IMG/VR virus record: IMGVR_UViG_3300037070_002806
Location: 1 to 37,437 of that record
Source of the DNA: a virus
Length of the DNA stretch: 37,437 nt
Direction: 5' to 3' (one strand)
This document shows, piece by piece, positions 20,376 through 27,100 of the stretch. The notes beneath the pieces are model-generated. The model saw nothing but the letters and a program-made list of their open reading frames with translations, searched no databases and was not told where the DNA came from. The translations under genes and the position numbers were made by a program. Within the stretch, counting starts at the first letter, position 1. Every line of letters starts with the position of its first letter.

Positions 20376-20408
20376 AAAACAGGCAGTCCATACGGATGTG
20401 CCTGTTTT
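20376..20408. terminator. Bidirectional terminator after the lysis block
   Basis: AAAACAGGCA (20376-20385) pairs perfectly with TGCCTGTTTT (20399-20408) around a 13-nt loop. A-runs before and T-runs after the GC core serve both strands. It lies about 40 bp below the last lysis gene. Confidence 0.75.
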
Positions 20409-20425
20409 GCTATTAAGTACGCTGT

Positions 20426-20444
20426 ACGGGGCAAATTTGCCCGT
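20426..20444. terminator. Palindrome at the end of the last lysis gene
   Basis: GGGCAAATTTGCCC (20429-20442) is a perfect 14-base palindrome; in another register ACGGG (20426-20430) pairs with CCCGT (20440-20444). It touches the stop codon of the 46-residue gene (20444-20446). It may be an additional terminator stem or a protein site. Confidence 0.45.
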
Positions 20445-20584
20445 TAAACGGCCTTTACGATGAGAATAATCCCAATGATAATGGCTGCGACACCATAAAT
20501 ATAATTTGCATACCGTATTGGAACGAATTGTGCCAACCCCAGTACAACGTAGAAAACGATTTGTGACAATAAAAGTAGTGACAT
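20444..20584 (-). CDS. Two-helix membrane protein, 46 residues
   Basis: ATG 20584 is chosen; a TTG start at 20659 would lie inside the lysozyme gene. The protein has a hydrophobic helix (LLLLSQIVFYVVLGLAQFV), a short polar turn (PIRYANYIYG) and a second helix (VAAIIIGIILIVKAV). It is the last gene of the lysis block, 14 bp after the lytic transglycosylase. It is small and hairpin-like, as many pinholins or antiholins are, so a holin-related role is likely but not proven. Confidence 0.6.
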   Translation of the reverse strand: MSLLLLSQIVFYVVLGLAQFVPIRYANYIYGVAAIIIGIILIVKAV

Positions 20585-20597
20585 AAAAATAAAATAA

Positions 20598-21032
20598 TTA
20601 CTTGATAAGTTTAGACTTAGTATAACATGTTGCCCACATCGCTCCTTTACCATCCGCAAGTCCTTTTGCTAAAAATTCAGCAGCAAACACTTTATCTGTT
20701 GCTTGGGCTTTGGTGATATGCGGGTGGGCAAAGAGATTAATTTGAGCAATCCCCCACGAATCCTCCCGATGTGGGCCCGTAGGGGTGTATTTGTGTGCAT
20801 TGACATCATATGTACTCTCACAATTAATGATGTACTTCATTATTTGAGGTGGTACTTTATATTCTGTCGCAAAGTGTTCTGCCAATGCCACTACCGAGTA
20901 TTGCTTGAGTTGTTGATAGGTAGGTTTAGGCGCAACAGTTGGTGACGGAGCTTCCGCTTTCGTCTTATTTGGAATCAGTATGAGTGCAATCAGTATAAGT
21001 ATAAGGAATGCAATGTATAGAGTTCGTTTCAT
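20598..21032 (-). CDS. Membrane-anchored lytic transglycosylase (endolysin)
   Basis: 144 residues. An N-terminal hydrophobic segment (LYIAFLILILIALILI, 5-20) follows a Lys-Arg start and precedes TKAEAPS, so it is a signal peptide or signal-arrest anchor. The lysozyme-like domain has the catalytic Glu72 in IINCESTYD, GIAQIN at 94-99 and WATCYTKS near the end, the pattern of SLT-type transglycosylases that cut peptidoglycan. An AGAGG box lies upstream of the ATG inside a small hairpin (ACCTC/GAGGT). Confidence 0.75.
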   Translation of the reverse strand: MKRTLYIAFLILILIALILIPNKTKAEAPSPTVAPKPTYQQLKQYSVVALAEHFATEYKVPPQIMKYIINCESTYDVNAHKYTPTGPHREDSWGIAQINLFAHPHITKAQATDKVFAAEFLAKGLADGKGAMWATCYTKSKLIK

Positions 21033-21056
21033 TTTTAACCTCTTGAGGAGGTAAGT

Positions 21057-21332
21057 CTACTTCTTTTTAGAAGTTGATTTTTTTGTCTGTGCTGTGACTG
21101 ACGTGACCGTCGCTGGCATAGACACTGTTGTGTTGTTCATTTTAGGTTCTCCGATGTTCTTGTCGATAGTACGAATTGCTACTGATCCTACAAACAGTGC
21201 GGAAAGAATGTTAATTAGTCCTTCGCCTTGTTCAGAAGTAATAAGGTTAAAAACAACGAGGGATTGAAGTACTGCAACTAATAGTAATTGCAAAAAACGT
21301 GGGGAAGTAAAAACTGAGATATATTTATTCAT
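21057..21332 (-). CDS. Putative holin
   Basis: 91 residues with two probable membrane helices (FLQLLLVAVLQSLVVFNLI, about 13-31, and INILSALFVGSVAIRTI, about 40-56), separated by a short charged loop. The C-terminus is Thr/Lys-rich and ends in KKSTSKKK. Small size, two helices, a basic tail and the place just before the endolysin all fit a class II holin that times membrane opening. Confidence 0.65.
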   Translation of the reverse strand: MNKYISVFTSPRFLQLLLVAVLQSLVVFNLITSEQGEGLINILSALFVGSVAIRTIDKNIGEPKMNNTTVSMPATVTSVTAQTKKSTSKKK

Positions 21333-21341
21333 TTGGGTTAA

Positions 21342-21521
21342 TTAGTCTTCTAAGAGATACCCATCAAGTCTAACACTTCTTGGCATTGCTGACCAATCCT
21401 TTTTGTGTTCTTTTTCGATGGGGTATTTAGCGTTCTTACATTCGTCATTGCAATACACTGCATGGGGACGATTTTCAATAAGTTTAAAGCAATGTAGACA
21501 TTTATATTTTGACTTCTTCAT
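21342..21521 (-). CDS. Small zinc-binding protein, 59 residues
   Basis: ATG 21521 to TAA 21342. Cys-x2-Cys (YKCLHCFKLIENRP) and Cys-x4-Cys (VYCNDECKNAKYP) form a treble-clef or zinc-ribbon site. The C-terminus is polar. It overlaps the upstream gene by 20 bp and is followed by the holin. Such mini zinc proteins may bind nucleic acid or proteins; the role here is unknown. Confidence 0.6.
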   Translation of the reverse strand: MKKSKYKCLHCFKLIENRPHAVYCNDECKNAKYPIEKEHKKDWSAMPRSVRLDGYLLED

Positions 21522-21657
21522 ATTCTTTCTCTTCGTGAGTATGGTCGCTATCCATTACATAAGAGCAGCAAGAACATTTTTTCACCCAGAATGGATGCAA
21601 ACATTCCGCTTGTTTCTTTAATAATTTCTCTTCGTCTGATTCGACGTAGTATTTCAC
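21502..21657 (-). CDS. Small cysteine-rich protein, 51 residues
   Basis: The best start is GTG 21657. The sequence has ECLHPFWVKKCSCCSYV with four Cys and then DSDHTHEEKE, a compact zinc-binding pattern. It is the first gene after the terminator-containing leader at 21699-21729. It overlaps the next gene by 20 bp. The GTG start and short length keep the confidence moderate. Confidence 0.5.
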   Translation of the reverse strand: MKYYVESDEEKLLKKQAECLHPFWVKKCSCCSYVMDSDHTHEEKEYEEVKI

Positions 21658-21698
21658 AACACTAGTATGACATATTTTGTCAAATTGTCCTGTGTATA

Positions 21699-21729
21699 AG
21701 TGACGAAAACCCCTTTCGGGGCTGTCACT
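21699..21729 (-). terminator. GNRA-loop terminator ahead of the lysis genes
   Basis: The minus strand reads CCCC-GAAA-GGGG followed by TTTT (core 21710-21721, GAAA tetraloop). A flanking AGTGAC (21699-21704) and GTCACT (21724-21729) can extend it. It lies between the promoter at 21861-21890 and the first lysis gene at 21657, so transcripts would have to pass it. Confidence 0.75.
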
Positions 21730-21856
21730 GTAGTAGATATATAAATAATCATACGCGTATTTGTGGAAAAATCTTTACTCGCTTCTCTGGCGGGAGGCCC
21801 TAAAAAGGGGAAAAGGAACAACTAGTAACTCTGCTACAGGCAGTACCACTAGATAT
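21704..21856 (-). ncRNA. Structured leader or small RNA, about 150 nt
   Basis: From the predicted start near 21854 the RNA forms CTAGT/ACTAG (21822-21826 with 21848-21852) around CTGC/GCAG (21831-21834, 21840-21843). A CCCT-TTTT-AGGG hairpin follows, and the GAAA-loop terminator ends it. No ORF of more than 20 codons with a good start is present. It fits a stand-alone small RNA, or an attenuator leader for the lysis genes. Confidence 0.5.
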
Positions 21857-21860
21857 TTAC

Positions 21861-21890
21861 ATAATACATATTAAAGTTATATACTGTCAA
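21861..21890 (-). promoter_or_regulatory. Promoter of the leader RNA and lysis block
   Basis: Minus strand: perfect TTGACA (21885-21890), 18-nt spacer, TATTAT (21861-21866, 5 of 6). This is one of the best sigma-70-like promoters in the window. It lies just below the hairpin that follows the DUF5675 gene, and points toward the lysis genes. Confidence 0.65.
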
Positions 21891-21937
21891 ATGAGTTTGT
21901 ACCTAATCCCATAAGTAGAGCTGACTTTCAGTTCAAT

Positions 21938-21963
21938 GACCCTCTGTCCGCGTGCAGGGGGTC
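21938..21963 (-). terminator. Hairpin at the end of the tail operon
   Basis: GACCCTCTG (21938-21946) pairs with CAGGGGGTC (21955-21963), nine pairs including one G-U, loop of 8. It begins 2 nt after the stop codon of the metallopeptidase gene (TAG at 21966-21968). The following minus-strand sequence has no clean U-tract, so it may mark an mRNA end rather than be a strong terminator. Confidence 0.6.
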
Positions 21964-21965
21964 TA

Positions 21966-22928
21966 CTATTTTACGATAAGGGTAAAAGGTTTCTTTTGCA
22001 TCAATGAATTAAGTGCGTTAAATGCAATCGTTGAATTAGTCACATCAATCTCATTGTCACCGTTTAAATCAGCTAGTCCTGTTCCTGGCAAGATACAACC
22101 TTGGATTTGATCGTATCTGTTGCCCTTATGAATTCTTATTCCTGATCTATTAGGAACTGACTGCACTTCATAAGTTCCTGTAGGGTATTTTAGACTGTAC
22201 GTCCATCGGCAAGTGTATGTACCTTTAGGGATACAACTAATACTTTTTTGATTATTTAAATCGGGTAACTCGAGTGTGTTACAGCTAAATGTAGACGTTC
22301 CATTGATAGCCGTTAATTTGCCCAAGGTTTGTTTTTTTGTTGATTTAGACCGTACTATCGTTACTATAGGCAAAGTCGTCTGTACGGGCTGTTTTGGAAC
22401 AATGAGAGGCATTGAAAGGACCTTATCCCAATAAGGTTTTAAGGTATTTAAAGCTATCGTTCGATTAGTCTGTCCATTCGTCAAATCAAGCACCGTGTCT
22501 CGCTCGTAACTATCCATATTGTCGTAGACTTGATGTCCTGAACGCTGTACTCGATGAAAGAACGTATGGAATAGTTCATGGTTTAACGTTTTCCAATCTA
22601 CCTTGGCTAGTTGGATAATGTCAGTACTCATATCGAGGGGGCCTGTGATGTTCGCAGCCGACAATCGAACACCGTCTAAACTGTTTCCGTAGATAAATAC
22701 AACACAATGATATTTGTTTATCGGGATGATAGGTCTAAGGATTTCATGGAGGTTCCCACACACCACCCCGTTAAAGGTAGCGTTCCCTACTTTCTTCGTC
22801 GTGACTTCTAAGTCAGTTTTAATCTCATCGACTTGAATATCTAGGTTAAGATTCTTTTTAAACCAGTCAAAACACTTCTGCAAGGAGAGTTTTTTAGAGT
22901 ATTTATTCTTTACAATTAAGATTCTCAT
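21966..22928 (-). CDS. Metallopeptidase-like protein fused to a DUF5675 domain
   Basis: 320 residues. The N-terminal half has LNHELFHTFFHRV with HELFH at 117-121, the HExxH zinc motif, preceded by an acidic region. The second half from about 185 (TLGKLTAINGTSTFSCNTLE, GIRIHKGNRYDQIQGCILPG, ADLNGDNEID) fits the DUF5675 pattern found in phage proteins. No signal peptide is obvious. It lies at the end of the tail operon after a membrane protein, so it may be virion-associated or act in lysis. Predicted target: a host surface or cell-wall protein (inference). Confidence 0.6.
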   Translation of the reverse strand: MRILIVKNKYSKKLSLQKCFDWFKKNLNLDIQVDEIKTDLEVTTKKVGNATFNGVVCGNLHEILRPIIPINKYHCVVFIYGNSLDGVRLSAANITGPLDMSTDIIQLAKVDWKTLNHELFHTFFHRVQRSGHQVYDNMDSYERDTVLDLTNGQTNRTIALNTLKPYWDKVLSMPLIVPKQPVQTTLPIVTIVRSKSTKKQTLGKLTAINGTSTFSCNTLELPDLNNQKSISCIPKGTYTCRWTYSLKYPTGTYEVQSVPNRSGIRIHKGNRYDQIQGCILPGTGLADLNGDNEIDVTNSTIAFNALNSLMQKKPFTLIVK

Positions 22929-23041
22929 GCCATTCGACGAGTGTTAGGGCGTTTATACGGGGCTGATTTCTTTTTGGTGAGAATTAAGGTCTTACCTGTA
23001 GGCTTGTTAGGAGTTTTTTTTGTGAGTATCAAAGTTTTCAT
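22925..23041 (-). CDS. 38-residue basic peptide with a duplicated motif
   Basis: ATG 23041 overlaps the stop of the preceding gene and TGA 22925 overlaps the next start, both by ATGA. The product contains KTLILTKK twice (residues 2-9 and 17-24) and ends in a basic tail (YKRPNTRRMA). The double coupling strongly supports translation. Function unknown; the repeat suggests binding to a repeated target. Confidence 0.55.
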   Translation of the reverse strand: MKTLILTKKTPNKPTGKTLILTKKKSAPYKRPNTRRMA

Positions 23042-23451
23042 TGGTTATTGATTATTACTTTATCGTACGTTGATAATGCTTCTGCGATACCGTCTCGGAT
23101 TTTGGTGTTGATTGCCATGATTGAGAGTGTAATCACTGCTCCTCCGACAACGAGGAGTACAGCTACCGCAGTCCAAATCTTTGAACGATCACTTTTGTAG
23201 TTTGACATGGTTTCTGAAGCTATTTTTGTTGTGCTTTCGATAACTGCTTTAGCTTCATTTGCCCATTGTTCAAGTTTGGTGACACGTCCGTTTTGGAATG
23301 CCACCTTGTCTCGGGTCTCACGAACATCAGATTTAATCTCTGATACTCCTTGTCTGATATTAGATGTTTCATTACTATTTACAGCCAAATTTGCCTTGAT
23401 ATCGCTTAGTTCTTTCAATATTGAACTGTGTAGTTGGTTTTCAGTTTCCAT
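23038..23451 (-). CDS. Coiled-coil membrane protein (holin- or XhlA-like)
   Basis: 137 residues. The N-terminal 85 residues form a coiled coil (SSILKELSDIKANLAV ... IRQGVSEIKSDVRETRDKV). A single membrane helix follows (IWTAVAVLLVVGGAVITLSI, about 91-110), then a polar tail. Coiled coil plus C-terminal helix resembles XhlA/hemolysin-type holin partners. The 5' end is the target of the insertion discussed in the findings: a diverged copy of its first 18 codons lies at 23944-23997. Confidence 0.6.
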   Translation of the reverse strand: METENQLHSSILKELSDIKANLAVNSNETSNIRQGVSEIKSDVRETRDKVAFQNGRVTKLEQWANEAKAVIESTTKIASETMSNYKSDRSKIWTAVAVLLVVGGAVITLSIMAINTKIRDGIAEALSTYDKVIINNQ

Positions 23452-23469
23452 AGTGTTATACTCTTACAC

Positions 23470-23952
23470 ATGAGACAACCTAAAAAGATTGCCAACTGTA
23501 AAATTTGTAACGATGTGTTTTCTTATTATGCTTCTGCCCAAAAGGGTATGTATTGTTCCAACAAGTGCCGAGGAATAAGTTTGATAAAAGGAAAGTTTTC
23601 TATTTGCGAAACATGCAATAAAGAATTTTGGGCTTTTCCTTCTAATCATAACAAGGACGGAAGATTCCCAAGAAAATACTGTTCCAAAAAATGCTACGGC
23701 CTTGGAAATAGAGATTACAGCCATGTCAATTTTTCTGGAGATAGTGTTGGCTATCATGGGATACATAAGTGGCTTGCTATCAACTTTGGAAAGGCTAATA
23801 AGTGTGAACAGGTAAATTGTACTGGAAAAAGTACCAATTACCAATGGTCTAAGCGTAGAGATAAATCTTACGAAAGAAGACGGGACAACTTTTGGATGTT
23901 GTGTATTAGCTGCCACAAGATTTACGACTCCAAAAGACTTACCGATCTCTGA
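23470..23952 (+). CDS. HNH endonuclease on the opposite strand
   Basis: 160 residues from ATG 23470; a TTG at 23434 is less likely. Two zinc-ribbon pairs come first (CKICNDVFSYYAS ... YCSNKC and CETCNKEF ... YCSKKC), then HGIHKWLAINFGKANKCEQV and FWMLCISCHKIYDSKRL, an HNH core of the common phage type. It is the only long gene on the plus strand. Its 3' end overlaps the diverged gene fragment at 23944-23997 on the other strand. Opposite orientation and flanking remnant point to a recent insertion. Confidence 0.85.
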   Translation: MRQPKKIANCKICNDVFSYYASAQKGMYCSNKCRGISLIKGKFSICETCNKEFWAFPSNHNKDGRFPRKYCSKKCYGLGNRDYSHVNFSGDSVGYHGIHKWLAINFGKANKCEQVNCTGKSTNYQWSKRRDKSYERRRDNFWMLCISCHKIYDSKRLTDL

Positions 23953-23997
23953 AAGACCTTGAAGAATTGAGATGTGTGATGTAGGTGATTCATCCAT
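23944..23997 (-). pseudogene. Fragment homologous to the N-terminus of the 23038-23451 gene
   Basis: From ATG 23997 the first 18 codons align without gaps to the first 18 codons of the coiled-coil membrane protein: both start M-(D/E), then H at 8, SIL at 10-12, LS at 15-16, (D/E) at 17 and I at 18. After that the frame runs into sequence antisense to the HNH gene. This looks like a leftover 5' end, or a diverged duplicate, of the gene split by the HNH insertion. Confidence 0.5.
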
Positions 23998-23998
23998 A

Positions 23999-24175
23999 TC
24001 ATTCACCTAATAATTGATTAAGTTCATCTACTTCTGCTTGGTCACGAGCAATACTACTAACGAGACTATCTCGTCGAGCAATTTTTTCTTCTACGGGCGA
24101 CCATTTTGTAGTGACCTCTTTGACGAGCCCTTCTTCAATGAGTACTTCTTTAGTTGTTTGTGGTATTTCTTCCAT
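23999..24175 (-). CDS. Hypothetical 58-residue protein
   Basis: ATG 24175 to TGA 23999. A soluble, charged helical peptide (EEIPQTTKEVLIEEGLVKEV, then WSPVEEKIARRDSLVSSIAR, and a coiled-coil-like end EVDELNQLLGE). It is the first gene after the large fibre. The stop is followed after 1 nt by the fragment start at 23997. Small proteins after a fibre gene are often fibre-assembly chaperones; here this is inference. Confidence 0.55.
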   Translation of the reverse strand: MEEIPQTTKEVLIEEGLVKEVTTKWSPVEEKIARRDSLVSSIARDQAEVDELNQLLGE

Positions 24176-24195
24176 ATGTTTATAGTTTATATTAA

Positions 24196-27100
24196 TTAAT
24201 TAGGTTCTACCAGTAGGTACTGCACTACTGACGTATCAGTAATTCCTGCTGATGTAATGGTGAACGATGTTCCTACACTTCGAGCAGTCACTGCAACAGC
24301 TTGTGCTACCGCAACTGTCCCCAAAGTTCCTACGGTAAGGAAAATGCGTGTATTTGCAGTGACTTTCGTGTTATTTACTGTCACTGTACCTCCCGAAAGG
24401 GTAGCTGTTCCCATCGTTGCGTTAGAACCTTCTGCGATATACAAACCGTTTCCTGAACTGTTTAATTTCACATTTCCACCAATAGAAATATCTCCTCCTG
24501 TTGGAGTGATGGTCATATCACCACCTGAACCTACTTGGAAAGTAGTGTAATTTGAACCATCGTATGCAAGTCTGAGCTGATCGCCCGAGTTGTAGGTAGA
24601 AACCAAACGTGCAGCAGTACTTGCCGTACCGACACTCAATGAGAATGTTGAGACGTTTACTGAATTTGAGAATGTAAAGGTAGGAGAAGTCCCTGTGAGG
24701 GCGAATGTAGTTGAACCAGTCGAAGCAGTTGTAAATGACATGTAGTTTGATGCATCATATCCATTTCTATATTGTTCAGTTGTAGAGATTGTATGTAATG
24801 TCGTTGCGGGTGTACCTGTTGCACCAAAGAGGGTCTTTCCGACAAAGTTATTGGTTGCACTTGCCCCAGTTTGATAGACACCTTTTCCACTATTGTTTGT
24901 TATTTCAAGAGAACGCCAGTCTGCTGCTGCCGTAAGTACTGGGTCGATATATATACCACGAGTAATACCACTTGCGCCACCTGTTTGGTTTATGGTTGCA
25001 GCTAATGAGAAGTGGTCGTATGTACCTGTGCCAGATGTTGGAGAAAATGTCCCAGTCCATCTAGTCCCTCCTGATGTACCACTTGTTGGTTGTCGTGCTG
25101 ATACTGGTGTAAACCAATAGTCGTATCCCTGGTTTGTCGAAGTTGTACCTACTTGTGAGTAGAACCGAAGCGCATTACCTGTTGCAGAACCTGCCCCAGT
25201 TGTAGCGGTTGCAGTCCCAAACCCAGTGTTGTTGTTACCACTACCAATAGCGATAGATGCACTAGCAAGGAGAAATCGGAATCTATTTGCCCCACCTTCT
25301 TGAATCAAAATACCTGTAGAGCCAGAATTACTTGCAGTGTTTGTAATGTTCATCTTGAGAGCATTGACAAGACCAGATGTATTCCATGTTTGTGCAAGGT
25401 CGATTGCAGAGTTTGTTTGAGAGCCTGTAAGAGTTGCTGGCGTGAGAGTTAGACCAGTTGAGATAATACGAGCAGTTTCTGCTGCGGTGACGCTACCATC
25501 AGGGGTCGTTGAGAATGTAATAGCAGTTCCGTTTGCAGTGTTTGTAAAAGTCTCAGTTGCTACCATCGAGATAAGTCCAGTAGAACCTGCTGCGTATTGT
25601 GAGGTTCCATATCCACGTGCGTTGTATGAAGCGAGGATGTCACCTGATTGAACTGCTGATGGAGTGGTAGAGGTTCCACGAGAGCGTCGAACCATAAATG
25701 CTGTTCCTGATGAAGTAGAGTTGTTGTGAGTATCAAATGTTAAGCGTAGAGGGTTAGCGTCAGTTCCTACGAAGTGAGCTGTAGAGCCTGAAACCGCTGC
25801 TTGAATCGTTGATTGTTCTGAGACGGTAAGGCGTGCATCTGGTGCAGCTCCAAGACCCAAAGCAGAAGTTGAGGCATTAAAACGTAAATTAGGGTTTGTT
25901 TTTGGTTGAAGATTGCCTGTTTCATCGGTGAAGAACCCTACAAATGAGGTTGTGTCTGATGTTTCACTTGCGACGGTGATGGTTGTTGGAACACCGCCAC
26001 CGCCTGCTTGCCAATCAAGTGTGTAAATACCACCAGTATCATCTGTGATTGTAAGAGCATCACCGACTGATCCACCTACTCCTGGCATGAGGTATTCAAC
26101 ACCATGGAATCGGTAGTTACTTATAGAGTCGGCAACCATAAATTGATCGTCAGCAGTGTTTGCAATAGTTGCCATTGACCCAGTGCCACTACCAAGTAGG
26201 ATTGAGTTTTGGAATCCCCCAGTGTTTGTATATTCTCCTAATAGGATTGACCATCCTGACGCAGTGTTGTTTACGGTATCTGATTTTCCAGCTTCGTTAC
26301 CGATGAAGATTCCTGATCGAGCATTTGCTGCTTGGTATCCAGCATAGGTACCCATGAAGATACCATTGTATGCATCTGTTGCCTGAAATCCGCTCAATGC
26401 ACCGATAAATATTCCTTGGGTCGCATCAGTTGCGCCTACACCAGCAGCATTACCAATTATCACTGCATTTTCAGCAGCAGTTGCTCCACTACCCGCTTCG
26501 TTACCGATGAAGACTGAGTAGTGAGCGCCCGTTGCTTCATATCCTGCCTGCCATCCCATGAAACTAGAACCATATGCATCGGTTGCTCCCCAACCCGATT
26601 GAGTACCAATAAAGTTTGAATTTACTGCACTTATCGCTCCATTACCCGCTTCATCTCCTATAAAAACTGAGTAATATGCATCTGTTGTTGACGCACCTGC
26701 ATCTTTACCGAGAAAAGTCGAATTATCGAGACTTATTGCCCCAATCAATCCTGAATACACGGAATTATTAGCAATATCTACGTCTACGAAATTACCGCCT
26801 GTTCCACCTCCTGCTTCCCAGGTAAGTACGCCATCTCCTGCAACATCTGTGAGGACATATCCTGCTGAACCGAGAGCGGTAGGAAGAGTGTATTCGACAC
26901 CTGACCAACGTACTTCTGTGATAGTGTCAGCGAGCATGAACTGGTTGTCCTTTGTGTTTGATTGTTGTGTGAAATAATCACCACCACCAAGAAGAACAGA
27001 GTTTTGGAAACCTCCTGTATGTGTATAGTTACCTATAAGGATAGACCAACCAGAAGAAGTATTGTCGACAGTGTCAGAAACACCAGAGTTCTGTCCAATA

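Noticed and set aside
23464-24006. 180-codon frame on the minus strand across the HNH gene
   Set aside because: Antisense to a well-supported HNH gene; only its first 18 codons (23997-23944) show homology to a neighbouring gene, so just that part is reported.
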